A stretch of 53,825 nt of DNA from Eubacteriales bacterium (GCA_030537135.1 JAUNOP010000013.1:1-53825); one strand, 5' to 3'; positions 7,665 to 16,110 are shown, numbered from the stretch's first letter. The notes: generated from the letters alone by a model not told the origin. Numbers and translations are program-made.

Positions 7665-8132
7665 ATGAAACAATATTCTGTAGCAAAAAAAGCGGATATT
7701 CTGCATCAGGCAGCTATGCTTTATATGTCGTCCAATATTCCGATTGACTATGGGACGGGAGAGGAATATACTCCCGTAGAAGTGCATTTGCTGGAGTATA
7801 TCGTAGACCACCCAGGTAAAACGGTGACAGAGCTTTCGTTGGATTTCGATAAGACAAAAGCAGCTATTTCCCAGATGCTGCGGAAAATCAAAGACAAAGG
7901 GCTAATCGAACACCGGGAAGCTCCTGACAGCAAGAAAAAACAGCTCTACTATGCTACCCCGAAGGGACAGGAGCTGAACCAGACGCACATGTGTTACGAT
8001 GACCGCGTGTTTGGAAGGACGCTGGAGCTGATGCAAGAACGCTGTTCAGATGAGGAAATCGAAACCTGTTTCCATGTCCTGGAAGAGTTTGCGATTGCTC
8101 GCAGACAGAAACATTACCGTTCAAAGGTGTAA
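7665..8132 (+). CDS. MarR-family transcriptional regulator
   Basis: 155 residues from MKQYSVAKKADIL. The start is chosen for GAGGAGA seven bases upstream. Residues ~35-110 form a winged helix (YTPVEVHLLEYIVDHPG, KTVTELSLDFDKTKAAISQMLRKIKDKGLIEHREAPDSKKKQLYYATPKG). It is divergent from the permease/C-S lyase operon and probably represses it through the palindromes at 7251-7285. MarR proteins often respond to small thiol or aromatic ligands. A pre-insertion version of the same operator can be reconstructed just upstream of this gene. Confidence 0.88.
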   Translation: MKQYSVAKKADILHQAAMLYMSSNIPIDYGTGEEYTPVEVHLLEYIVDHPGKTVTELSLDFDKTKAAISQMLRKIKDKGLIEHREAPDSKKKQLYYATPKGQELNQTHMCYDDRVFGRTLELMQERCSDEEIETCFHVLEEFAIARRQKHYRSKV

Positions 8133-8142
8133 AATGCAGTAA

Positions 8143-8178
8143 ATCCCCGGCTGAGATAAAATATCGCCGGGGATGTCT
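8143..8178 (+). terminator. Terminator after marR
   Basis: ATCCCCGGC (8143-8151) and GCCGGGGAT (8166-8174) form a 9-bp stem with a 14-base loop, followed by GTCTTT. Its position 11 bases after the marR stop fits an intrinsic terminator with a short T-tract. Confidence 0.6.
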
Positions 8179-8180
8179 TT

Positions 8181-8525
8181 GTGGAGGGCGAAGATGGATG
8201 CGTCTTTCTGTGTCAGGATGCCGGATACTGGACTCCGACGTTCGATCTGAGTAATCCTGTCAAGGTATCTAAGCAGAATGAAGCTGCTGAGATTAAGATT
8301 ATGGATTTTAAGCGTAAAACGGAATTACTTGTTTCTGGGAATCTGGAGGTTGCATCGCATCTGATCATATCCTATGTTAATCAAGATACATCCTTTCTTT
8401 CTGGCACACTTCGAGATTTTTGTATGAAGAAAGGGCTTGAAACTGGGGTATATGTGGCTAATACCAAAGGACGCAGAAAAAACGATTGCCAGGAGAACGA
8501 AACAGGGAAAGGAGTGGTGCCATGA
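8181..8525 (+). CDS. Unrecognised short protein
   Basis: An open frame of 114 residues starting at GTG 8181; a start without a good ribosome site, so the true start may be an internal ATG such as 8302. The middle (TELLVSGNLEVASHLIISY, NQDTSFLSGTLRDFCMKKG) looks like ordinary coding sequence, while the last ~20 residues (RRKNDCQENETGKG) look like read-through into the leader of the next gene. It overlaps the response regulator start by 4 bases. I recognise no family and it may be a gene fragment. Confidence 0.3.
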   Translation: MEGEDGCVFLCQDAGYWTPTFDLSNPVKVSKQNEAAEIKIMDFKRKTELLVSGNLEVASHLIISYVNQDTSFLSGTLRDFCMKKGLETGVYVANTKGRRKNDCQENETGKGVVP

Positions 8526-8923
8526 ATAATGTTCTAATTATTGAGGATGATAAAGAAATATGCTTTATGATAAAAGACCATCTGGAAAAATACAATTATC
8601 AAGTATTCTTCACACTTACTGGTGTGAATGCGATTGAACGCGTAAAAGAATTAACCCCAGATTTAATTATTTTAGATTTAATGCTTCCCTTTATCAGTGG
8701 AGATGAGTTAATCAGAACTATTAGAAAATTTTCAAATGTACCCGTAATCGTTGTTTCTGCGAAAAGTTTAACATTTAACAAAGTCGAACTCTTACGCTTG
8801 GGCGCTGACGACTACTTAACAAAGCCATTTGATTTGGACGAATTACTAGTGTATTGTCAAGTTGATATTTATGGCAATTGTGCCCGGGGATTTTACTCCC
8901 CGGTTGATTCAAATTTGGGATAA
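8522..8923 (+). pseudogene. OmpR-type response regulator truncated by an insertion sequence
   Basis: The receiver domain is intact from residue 1 to ~109: acidic pocket EDD (8-10), phospho-acceptor D52 in LILDLMLP, conserved K101 in TKPFDLDELL. The frame then enters the IS630 end at 8849 and reads a foreign 24-residue tail (VYCQVDIYGNCARGF...). The DNA-binding domain is missing and no kinase gene follows. AAAGGAG precedes the ATG. A lone receiver could still be made, but the output domain is lost. Confidence 0.85.
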
Positions 8924-9886
8924 AGAGAAATCAATTTATTGCGGGCTTCCTGTGCTGGATACTTTTTATACAGAGAACCCAGCACAGGAGTATTTAGATT
9001 ATCCATAACCAAAATGATTTTTTCATGTTCCGGATAGCACTCCGTTAACAGATATTTGATTTCCTCTGCCCAGTCAAGTGCGGTTCTTGTTTCACGGACG
9101 CTGCTGTAACGCCATCCTCGTAAGGGTTCTACAAAAATACTGCAGGTCCCTTCCCGAACATATTCCGAATCAATCTTTTGGTTATCCCCTGGACGCATAG
9201 GAAGAGGGGTACGTTTTTCCTCCAGGCACTGGTAGGGCTTTTCGTCCATGCATACCACTGGGAGATCCGGGTTATAAGGCATTTCGTAAATATCAAGGAT
9301 ATCTTCCATGTTTGCGACAAACTCAGCATTCTCCTTTGGGGGGATACACCAGTAGTCGTTTATGTGAGGCCGAAGTTCATTTTTTTTAGAACAAGCCGGA
9401 TCGATTCGTGGCTGAGCGGTTCACCCAATTCAAGCCGGACCTGCTTTTCTAAAAGGCGCAGTGTCCAACGGACACGGCCATCCGGAGCAGGGCTGCAGGC
9501 AATGCGGATCAATTCCGCTTCCATCCGGCCATCTATTTTCCGCTTTGCATTTGAGCGTGGATTCCGGTTTATTTTGATAATTGCAGGAATACCGCCATTC
9601 ACATAAGCAGAAACAATATTAGAAACCGTTGCTTTACTGACGCCAAAAGCTTTGGCAATCTGCATTTGCGTAAGGTGCTTTGGGGCATTTTCATCAAGCT
9701 CTAATAATATTTGACAGCGCCGAATTGTCATTTTGCATGTTTTTTTATTATGAATCGTAGCATGGAGGATTTTTTTATCTTCATCTGATAAAAGAATTTT
9801 GTAGGTTCTTTTTCCAGCCATAGGCTCACCTTCCTTTTTCTTTTATCATAACATAAATCACCATAATTTACAATTTGACAATACAC
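8849..9886 (-). mobile_element. IS630-family insertion sequence, defective
   Basis: 1038 bp bounded by inverted ends GTGTATTGTCAAGTTG (from 8849) and, at the other side, the complement GTGTATTGTCAAATTG (ending 9886). Both are flanked by TA (8847-8848 and 9887-9888), the standard IS630/Tc1 target. The transposase is on the minus strand. The left flank is a response regulator gene while the right flank is a different transposase, so the element sits on a junction between two unrelated sequences. Confidence 0.85.
8893..9821 (-). pseudogene. IS630-family transposase, two frames, catalytic Glu missing
   Basis: The first frame (9821-9360, 153 residues) carries two helix-turn-helix regions (TQMQIAKAFGVSKATVSNIV). 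The second (to 8893) carries the DDE core with VVCMDEKPYQ and IILVMDNLNT, the first two aspartates. The frames meet at a run of eight A on the minus strand (9387-9380): reading one base twice joins them, as in -1 frameshifting, but a one-base deletion looks the same. The C-terminus goes from KKYPAQEARN straight to KLISLYPKFESTGE, skipping the HGSWLNMAE segment with the third catalytic residue. The copy is therefore probably inactive. Confidence 0.85.
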
Positions 9887-9888
9887 TA

Positions 9889-10144
9889 GTTGTCTGTCAG
9901 CGTGAAATGGAATCAAGACAGTTTTTGCCTCTTTTTCCTTTTTGTACTTTTCGGTTTCTGCTTTTGCTTCATTTTTTGCCCATGTGATGACATCATCTCT
10001 TGTCGGACCATGCTCGGCCAAAAGCTGTTCCAACGTTCCTAACTTACGGACGATAGCTGAAGTGGTGCTGCCATTTGCTTTTACATAAGATTTACAAATA
10101 TAAAATGATTCTGCGTTTTTAGATTTCGCTATGTGAAGACTCAT
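9889..10144 (-). pseudogene. N-terminal fragment of an IS1634-family transposase
   Basis: About 85 residues remain (MSLHIAKSKNAESFYICKSY ... TVLIPFHADRQL), the usual N-terminal part of IS1634-type transposases of ~550-600 residues. The frame is cut at the TA bordering the IS630 copy at 9887; everything after HADRQL is gone and is not found on the far side of the IS630. Confidence 0.75.
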
Positions 10145-10226
10145 ATGTTATTCCCTTTTTTCCTTATTATACCACACAATAACATAAAATACTATATATA
10201 AAATCCCAAAAGTTGACACAAAAAAA

Positions 10227-10246
10227 GCAGGTTTTATACGACCTGC
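10227..10246. terminator. Small hairpin with flanking T/A tracts
   Basis: GCAGGT (10227-10232) pairs with ACCTGC (10241-10246). On the minus strand it is followed at once by a run of seven T; on the plus strand a T-tract begins six bases later (10253). It lies in a 327-bp gap (10145-10471) that also holds one dispersed repeat block (10319-10349) and the kinase promoter. Confidence 0.4.
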
Positions 10247-10385
10247 AAGCACTTTTTTTAATTTTCAACTGTTAAACTCCCGCGGCCTGAATGGATGAGG
10301 GCTATCTGTAGAATTTATGAGCAAGTAGCGAAGCGGATTGCGAATATCTGCCTGACGCCTTAGCGCTGTTATTCATACACATTCG

Positions 10386-10413
10386 TTGACATTCCCACAT
10401 TTGTTGATATAAT
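10386..10413 (+). promoter_or_regulatory. SigmaA promoter of the hybrid kinase gene
   Basis: A perfect TTGACA (10386-10391), 16-bp spacer, and a perfect TATAAT (10408-10413). The hybrid kinase starts 58 bases downstream. It is among the strongest consensus promoters in the window. Confidence 0.8.
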
Positions 10414-10471
10414 ATTAATAAAAGGCTGTCATATTCAGTTAGAGCAATATAGATAAGCTGGAGAGAATTTT

Positions 10472-12250
10472 ATGGGAAAAGAAATTGATTATATTACGAA
10501 AAAGCTCCGAGAACTCAGCAAAAGGGAAACGGTTTCCTGCCGCCTGGAGCCAGAGGATTTTCCAGAGGAATATGGAGCGTTCGTGGAGGCGGTCAATCAG
10601 TGGATAGAGAAAGGCAGGCGTCATGCCGAGGATGAGCAGGAAAGCGTAGGACAGGGCTATCCTCTTGCAACGGTCTGGGATATTGAAAAGGTGCTTTCCA
10701 ATTCAGGGAGCGGAATCTGGAGCATTGAGATGGAAGAGGGCTGCGAGCCAAAAATGTATGGGAATAAGACCATGCAGATGCTTCTGGGGATCGAGGACGA
10801 GTGCTCGCCGGAGGAATGGTACCGCAGGTGGTTTCAGAATATAGAGCCAGATTACGTGGGGAATGTGCAGGAAACGGTGAAGGAGATTCTGGAAACGGGT
10901 TTTTCGGAAGTGACGTATCTATGGAATCATCCGACTCGGGGCAAGATATACGTTCGCTGCGGCGGCGTAACAGACAATGCGAATGATAAGCTGGGAAACT
11001 GCCTGAAGGGATATCATCAGGATATCACCGAGACGATGGTTATGAAACAAAAGCAGGATAGGGCGCTCATGGAGGCTCTGGCAGACGCAAAGCGTGCCAA
11101 TCAGGCAAAAAGCGAGTTCCTTTCCCATATGTCCCATGACATTCGTACTCCTATTAATGGAATCCTGGGAATGCTTGATATATGCGAGAAAAGCAGGGAC
11201 AGCTGGGAAAAACAGCAGGAATGCAGGAGAAAGATCCGTGTTTCCGCAGAACATCTACTGTCATTGATCAATGATGTACTGGACATCAGCAAGCTGGAAA
11301 GCAGCTCCTTCGCGTTTTCTTCAGAAGCTTTTGATATGGTAGATGTATTGGAAAGCTGTATGACAATCTTAAGTCCTCAGGCTGAGGAACATGGACTGGA
11401 TATGATGGAACGCCGCATCGATCTTAAGCACACCAGATTGGTGGGAAGTCCGCTGCATATTCGGCAGATTCTGATTAATATCATAGGCAATGCTATCAAA
11501 TACAATAAGCCGAACGGGACGATAAGCGTACTTACAAAGGAACTCTTTTCGCAGGATGAGGTGGTGCATTATCAATTTGTTATCGAGGATACCGGGCTGG
11601 GCATGGGAGAAGAATACCAGAAACATATTTTTGAACCCTTTACTCAGGAAAATGATAATGCGCGGACCAGCTATATGGGCGCCGGTTTAGGAATGTCCAT
11701 TACAAAGAAGCTGATCGATCGGATGGGCGGAACCATAACAATGGAAAGTAAGCTGGGAAAGGGAACGACATTCTGGGTGGATCTGCCGCTGCAGATTGAC
11801 ACACGGCCAGAACTTCCAAAAGAAGAGCCGGTGGAAGAGGAGCCGATGGACATATCCGGCATGCACGTTCTGTTGGTGGAGGATAACAGTATTAATTGCG
11901 AAATCGTAGAATACATACTGGAAGACGCGGGAGCGAGCGTGGAGATCGCCGCGAACGGAAAAAGAGCGGTGGAAGTTTTTTCAGCGTCTTCGGAGGGCGC
12001 CTTTGACTGTATTTTAATGGATGTTATGATGCCGGTTATGAACGGACTGGACGCTACTCGCGCGATCCGTGCACTGGACAGGGCGGATGCTTCCAAAGTG
12101 CCTATCATCGCGCTGTCGGCCAATGCTTTTGCAGAAGATATCAAAGAAGCGAAGAAAGCAGGAATGAACGAGCATTTGGCCAAACCCATAGAAAACAATA
12201 AAATGTTCCAAGTGATGTCGCGTTTAAGAAATAAGAGAGATGCCAGCTGA
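10472..12250 (+). CDS. Cytoplasmic hybrid sensor histidine kinase/response regulator
   Basis: 592 residues with no membrane segment. Residues ~70-190 are a PAS-like sensor region (SGIWSIEMEEG to GYHQDITETM). Residues ~205-275 are HisKA with phospho-acceptor H222 (FLSHMSHDIRTPINGILGM). Residues ~325-440 are the HATPase domain with N-box NIIGNAIKYN, G1 EDTGLGMG and GAGLGMSITKKL. A linker rich in Glu and Pro (~445-460) leads to a receiver domain (~463-585) with D517 in LMDVMMPVMNG and K571. The layout is of hybrid kinases that pass phosphate to a separate Hpt protein; none is encoded nearby. TGGAGAGAATTTT precedes the ATG. Signal unknown; a soluble PAS input suggests a cytoplasmic cue. Confidence 0.9.
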   Translation: MGKEIDYITKKLRELSKRETVSCRLEPEDFPEEYGAFVEAVNQWIEKGRRHAEDEQESVGQGYPLATVWDIEKVLSNSGSGIWSIEMEEGCEPKMYGNKTMQMLLGIEDECSPEEWYRRWFQNIEPDYVGNVQETVKEILETGFSEVTYLWNHPTRGKIYVRCGGVTDNANDKLGNCLKGYHQDITETMVMKQKQDRALMEALADAKRANQAKSEFLSHMSHDIRTPINGILGMLDICEKSRDSWEKQQECRRKIRVSAEHLLSLINDVLDISKLESSSFAFSSEAFDMVDVLESCMTILSPQAEEHGLDMMERRIDLKHTRLVGSPLHIRQILINIIGNAIKYNKPNGTISVLTKELFSQDEVVHYQFVIEDTGLGMGEEYQKHIFEPFTQENDNARTSYMGAGLGMSITKKLIDRMGGTITMESKLGKGTTFWVDLPLQIDTRPELPKEEPVEEEPMDISGMHVLLVEDNSINCEIVEYILEDAGASVEIAANGKRAVEVFSASSEGAFDCILMDVMMPVMNGLDATRAIRALDRADASKVPIIALSANAFAEDIKEAKKAGMNEHLAKPIENNKMFQVMSRLRNKRDAS

Positions 12251-12422
12251 AAAAAATAATGAAAGGGCAATATTGAATGGCGCTTTGATGGATGGTTTAT
12301 ACGTTAATTTGCAGAATCCTGCACACTGTGGCGTCAAATAAAATGTTTCTCAACAACCGAAGCTTTCCAAATAAGCCAGAACGGCGGATATTTACAGTAC
12401 GTATATAAGAGGAGGAACAAAA

Positions 12423-12509
12423 ATGCCAAGATACATTATACTGAATACCGGTTCTGGACAAAGAAGACAGAAAATGCCTGTCGCAGCTTCTCAGAAGGGG
12501 CTAGCTTGA
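12423..12509 (+). pseudogene. Short ORF with strong ribosome site, probable gene stub
   Basis: AGGAGGAACAAAA lies directly before an ATG opening a 28-residue frame (MPRYIILNTGSGQRRQK ...). Its last residues fall in a dispersed-repeat sequence (TCTCAGAAGGGG, also near 14193 and 16084). I read it as the 5' stub of a gene cut by that repeat. The remaining gap 12251-12738 otherwise holds a terminator and the MATE promoter; nothing else is recognisable. Confidence 0.35.
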
Positions 12510-12518
12510 TACGTTAAA

Positions 12519-12573
12519 GAAAAGAATCGATGCTTAATGTTGATGATAACTGAGCGCCGATTCTTTTTCTTTT
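12519..12573 (+). terminator. Terminator upstream of the MATE promoter
   Basis: AAAGAATCG (from 12521) pairs with CGATTCTTT (around 12558-12566) across a ~28-base, partly paired loop, followed by TTCTTTT. It would end transcription coming from the kinase side. Confidence 0.55.
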
Positions 12574-12606
12574 GTGAGGAAGAATACTTTTTACAGAAAA
12601 TAACGC

Positions 12607-12637
12607 TTGACTCTATAATAGTTATAAAGTTTATAAT
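12607..12637 (+). promoter_or_regulatory. MerR-type promoter with 19-bp spacer
   Basis: TTGACT (12607-12612) and TATAAT (12632-12637) are 19 bp apart, the over-long spacing typical of promoters activated by MerR proteins through DNA distortion. The spacer holds two dyads: TATAA-N3-TTATA (12614-12626) and TTATAAA-G-TTTATAA (12622-12636). The MATE gene follows, and a MerR regulator gene lies after it at 14318. Confidence 0.7.
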
Positions 12638-12738
12638 TAGCTCCAAAGAAATCCATAGAAGCATGGAGGCAATAAAAAAGAAGAGAAGCAGGAAAGGAGC
12701 ACTCTGTTCCCTGAACTTGGGAGCAGGCATAAAAAATT

Positions 12739-14091
12739 ATGAAAAAAGATTTAACGACTGGGAGCGTACTGAAAAATATTTTGTTTTTTTCATTGCCATA
12801 TTTATTGTCCTATTTTTTGCAGACACTATATGGTATGGCGGATTTGTTTATAATTGGCCAATTCAATGGTGTTGACAGCATTACAGCGGTTTCAGTGGGC
12901 AGTCAGGTCATGCACATGCTGACAGTTATGATTGTAGGACTGGCAATGGGTTCAACAGTAACCATAGGAAAAGCGGTTGGAGCAAAACAGTCCAGACAGG
13001 CGTCTCTTGCTGTCGGCAATACGATTACATTGTTTATGGGTGTGGCTATTGCAGTTATGGTACTTTTGCTGATATTAGTAAAGCCGATTGTGGCGGTAAT
13101 GTCCACTCCGGCAGAGGCTGTTTCTGAGACAAGCATTTATCTGACGATTTGCTTTATCGGCATTCCGTTTATCACAGCATACAATATTATCAGTTCCATT
13201 TTCAGGGGCTTGGGCGATTCAAAAAGTCCGATGTACTTTATTGCAGTTGCCTGTGCAGTGAATATTTTGCTAGATTATTTATTTATTGGAATGTTAAGCA
13301 TGGGGGCAGCAGGAGCAGCGCTTGGCACTACCTTGTCTCAGACGATCAGCGTGATTGCGGCATTAACTGTAATTATCAGGAAAAAGACAGGAATTACACT
13401 GAGAAAGGATGACTTTAAGCCCAAGGCAGGAACAATGGGAAAAATATTGAAAATAGGCATTCCAGTTGCCCTGCAGGACGGCTTTATCCAGATTGCTTTT
13501 ATTGTGATTACCATTATTGCAAACCGCAGGGGGCTTAATGACGCTGCTGCTGTGGGAATTGTAGAGAAAATCATAGGTGTGGTATTTCTGGTGCCGTCTA
13601 CTATGCTTTCCACAGTTTCCGCCCTTTCCGCACAAAACATTGGGGCAGGGAAGCATGACCGGGCAGCAGCTACTCTGCGCTATGCAGCCTTCATTGCGAT
13701 AGGATTTGGTCTGGTGGTGTCTATTGCCGTACAATTCGTGGGAAATGGCATTGTTGGAATGTTTACAGAGGATGAGCAGGTTATTTTACTGGGAGGTCAG
13801 TATCTGCGGTCATATATTTGGGACTGCATGTTTGCTGGCGTACATTTCAGCTTCAGCGGCTATTTTTGTGCTTATAGTTTGTCGGGAATTTCGTTTTTGC
13901 ATAATGTATTGTCTATTGTACTTGTGCGTGTTCCTGGCGCATTTCTGGCGTCGAAATATTTTGCAGATACACTTTATCCAATGGGGCTTGCTGCTCCGGG
14001 CGGCTCATTGCTGTCTGTGACTGTGTGCGCGGCAGCTTTTGCGCTGCTGCGTATCCAGGGGAAGCTTCCGACGGCGCGCGTGGAAGATTGA
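12739..14091 (+). CDS. MATE-family multidrug efflux transporter
   Basis: 450 residues with twelve predicted membrane helices in two similar halves. MATE features include the N-terminal MADLFIIGQFNG (helix 2) with GSVLKNILFFSLPYLLSYFLQ before it, and the central SPMYFIAVACAVNILLDYLFIG. These pumps export cationic drugs or metabolites using Na+ or H+ gradients. The ribosome site is weak (GGGAGCAGG about 12 bases upstream). It stands behind a MerR-type promoter and just before a MerR regulator with a ligand-binding-like C-terminal domain, so inducible drug efflux is the likely role. Confidence 0.88.
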   Translation: MKKDLTTGSVLKNILFFSLPYLLSYFLQTLYGMADLFIIGQFNGVDSITAVSVGSQVMHMLTVMIVGLAMGSTVTIGKAVGAKQSRQASLAVGNTITLFMGVAIAVMVLLLILVKPIVAVMSTPAEAVSETSIYLTICFIGIPFITAYNIISSIFRGLGDSKSPMYFIAVACAVNILLDYLFIGMLSMGAAGAALGTTLSQTISVIAALTVIIRKKTGITLRKDDFKPKAGTMGKILKIGIPVALQDGFIQIAFIVITIIANRRGLNDAAAVGIVEKIIGVVFLVPSTMLSTVSALSAQNIGAGKHDRAAATLRYAAFIAIGFGLVVSIAVQFVGNGIVGMFTEDEQVILLGGQYLRSYIWDCMFAGVHFSFSGYFCAYSLSGISFLHNVLSIVLVRVPGAFLASKYFADTLYPMGLAAPGGSLLSVTVCAAAFALLRIQGKLPTARVED

Positions 14092-14120
14092 TGTACATAT
14101 GACGGGAGATGCAGGTATAT

Positions 14121-14290
14121 TTTTTAACGTATCAAGCAAGTCTATCGCTTCCATTTCGCAGAGAAATAAGCGGTGAGTGGGAGACTTGCTTGTCTCAGAA
14201 GGGGTGAGGATCCCTCTGAGAAGCTGCGATAGCAGCTATACGGTTATGAGCAAGCAGCGAAGCGGATTGCGAATTTCCGCGTGACTGATA
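14121..14290. repeat. Dispersed hairpin repeats (two families joined)
   Basis: Bases 14126-14195 contain AAGCAAGTCT and, inverted, AGACTTGCTT around TTCGCAGAGAAATAAGCGG. A like unit occurs near 16030, 29930 and (inverted) 46270. Bases 14231-14280 are the block (GCAGCTATACGGTTATGAGC and onward) also found inside the MITE-like element at 7536. The composite separates the MATE gene from its MerR regulator. Confidence 0.7.
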
Positions 14291-14317
14291 AGAAAAAGGC
14301 GCAAAAGGAGGATATGA

Positions 14318-15160
14318 TTGGAGGACAAAAAATTATTTCGGATTGGCGATGTGGCGAAGATGTTTCATATTAGTGTGGGAAGTCTGCGCCACTATGAACA
14401 GATGGGACTTTTGAAACCGGAATATACGGATGAAGACACAGGCTATCGTTATTATAGTGTCCGTCAGTTTGAAGTTCTGAATACGATTCGCTATCTCAGG
14501 GTTCTGGACATGCCTTTGGACCAGATTGCAGATTTTTTGAAGAACAGGGATATTGATGTGATGGAGGATAAGCTGCTCAGGCAGAAGGAGCTGGTTGCAG
14601 AAAAGCTGCGGGAGCTTGCAGTGATTGAACGAAAGATAGAACACCGCTTACAGCAGCTTAGAGACGCCCGAAGCTCGAAATTGAATGTGATACAGCTCAA
14701 GGAAGTGCCAGCCTGTCGGGTGGTATGGATAAAAGATTCTTTAGCTCCAAAATCCTACCTTGATCTGGAATATGCAATTCGCCGTCTAGAAGAAAACCAG
14801 AGGGAATCGCTGGTGTTTCTTGGAAAGGTCGGTATTGGCATATCAAAGGAAAACCTGTTGGCAGGACAATTTGCACAGTATGACTTGGTGTTCCTTGTTC
14901 TTGATGAAGAAGATACTTATGAGGGAACTGTAGAAGAACATCTGGAAGAACTCTGCGTTTCTATACGCTTTTGCGGAAGCCATAAGGAGGCAGGAGCGTA
15001 CTATCAGCAGCTTATGGAGTATATAAAAGAGCATAAGATAGAGGCTGCAGGCTTTTCCAGAGAGATTACAATGATTGACTATGGAATGACAGACGATACG
15101 GGAAAATTTGTGACAGAAATTTGCATACCGATAATTGCCCGTAAATCAGACAGTACGTGA
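14318..15160 (+). CDS. MerR-family regulator with effector-binding-like domain
   Basis: 280 residues starting at TTG 14318; the choice is fixed by AGGAGG at 14306-14311, six bases upstream, with no in-frame ATG nearby. Residues 1-75 are the MerR DNA-binding domain (FRIGDVAKMFHISVGSLRHYEQMGLLKPEYTDE). A coiled-coil dimerisation helix (~80-120, KLLRQKELVAEKLRELAVIERKIEHRL) follows. The rest resembles the GyrI/AraC effector-binding fold of BmrR/BltR-type multidrug sensors. It very likely controls the MATE gene through the promoter at 12607. Confidence 0.88.
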   Translation: MEDKKLFRIGDVAKMFHISVGSLRHYEQMGLLKPEYTDEDTGYRYYSVRQFEVLNTIRYLRVLDMPLDQIADFLKNRDIDVMEDKLLRQKELVAEKLRELAVIERKIEHRLQQLRDARSSKLNVIQLKEVPACRVVWIKDSLAPKSYLDLEYAIRRLEENQRESLVFLGKVGIGISKENLLAGQFAQYDLVFLVLDEEDTYEGTVEEHLEELCVSIRFCGSHKEAGAYYQQLMEYIKEHKIEAAGFSREITMIDYGMTDDTGKFVTEICIPIIARKSDST

Positions 15161-15254
15161 ATACGGCTGGAGCATGGAAACGAGTACGATTTTTTACAAT
15201 TAAAGGTCCTGACGAAGGAAGGGAGGGAATTCAGTCGGTTCGCGTGATTATAGT

Positions 15255-15297
15255 AAAAAAATCAGCCACGGTATGGTGTATCGGGGCTGACTTTTTT
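15255..15297. terminator. Bidirectional terminator after merR
   Basis: TCAGCC (15262-) and GGCTGA (15285-15290) close a hairpin with A-tract AAAAAAA on the left and CTTTTTT on the right, so it can terminate transcripts from both sides. Confidence 0.7.
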
Positions 15298-15377
15298 AAG
15301 GCTTACTGTATTTATCCGATCAAATAGTGTATAATGAAGCCAATACAGAATAACACTTTTGGAGGAAAATAGAGACT

Positions 15378-15938
15378 ATGTTTACTATTCGCAATGCTGA
15401 AATGGAAGACGCCCAGCGCATTCTGGAAATTTACGATTATTATGTCAAGAATACGGCAATAACATTTGAGTGTGTCACGCCGTCTCTTGATGAATTCAAA
15501 GAACGAATGAAAAAAACAATGCAGCGTTATCCGTATCTGGTTGTTCTGAAAGAAGGGCGCATTGAGGGATATGCATATGCCGGCGCTTTTGTTGGCAGGG
15601 CTGCTTATGACTGGTCCTGTGAATTGACAGTTTACCTTGACTGCCATGCGCAAAAATGCGGAATGGGCAGAATGATTTATGAGTCATTAGAGAAGGCTCT
15701 GCGCAATATGGGTGTTCTCAACCTATATGCATGTATTGGCTATCCAGAGAAGGACGATGAATATCTTACGACTAACAGCGCGGATTTTCACGCACATCTC
15801 GGATTTAAAAAGGCCGGCGAGTTTCACAACTGCGGATATAAATTTGGACGCTGGTATCATATGATTTGGATGGAAAAAATCATTGGAGAGCATCATAGTA
15901 ACCAGCAGCCGATTATAGGCTATTCACAATTGAAATAG
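15378..15938 (+). CDS. GNAT N-acetyltransferase, phosphinothricin acetyltransferase-like
   Basis: 186 residues. GNAT fold with the N-terminal TIRNAEMEDAQRILEIYDYYVKNTAITFE typical of the PAT/Bar branch, the acetyl-CoA loop around QKCGMGRMIYESLEKAL (~95-112), and NSADFHAHLGFKKAGEFHNCGYKFGRWYHMIWME near the C-terminus, also PAT-like. Members acetylate the amino group of small molecules such as phosphinothricin or methionine derivatives; the true substrate is unknown. A TATAAT at 15330-15335 and TTTGGAGG before the ATG suggest its own transcription unit. Confidence 0.85.
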   Translation: MFTIRNAEMEDAQRILEIYDYYVKNTAITFECVTPSLDEFKERMKKTMQRYPYLVVLKEGRIEGYAYAGAFVGRAAYDWSCELTVYLDCHAQKCGMGRMIYESLEKALRNMGVLNLYACIGYPEKDDEYLTTNSADFHAHLGFKKAGEFHNCGYKFGRWYHMIWMEKIIGEHHSNQQPIIGYSQLK

Positions 15939-16027
15939 AATCCATTTTGCAGGTGAAATTTTGGAGTAATTGGATTGCAAAGATATTTTCTACAGCAGAG
16001 ATTTGGAGAAATATTCACATGATTAAG

Positions 16028-16110
16028 GACGTTCCCCACTTCCATTTTGCAGAGAAATAAGCGGTGAGTGGGGGACTTGCTTGTCTCAGAAGGGATGAGG
16101 ATCCCATAGG
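16028..16110. repeat. Dispersed hairpin repeat
   Basis: GTTCCCCACT (16031-16040) and AGTGGGGGAC (about 16067-16076) bracket TTTTGCAGAGAAATAAGCGG, the same core as at 14154-14173 and 29949-29968. The gap 15939-16406 also holds a terminator at 16273; I see no gene in it. Confidence 0.65.

Noticed and set aside
12661-12875. Small ORF upstream of and overlapping the MATE start as a leader peptide
   Set aside because: It continues far into the MATE gene in another frame and has no regulatory codon pattern; it is a shadow frame.
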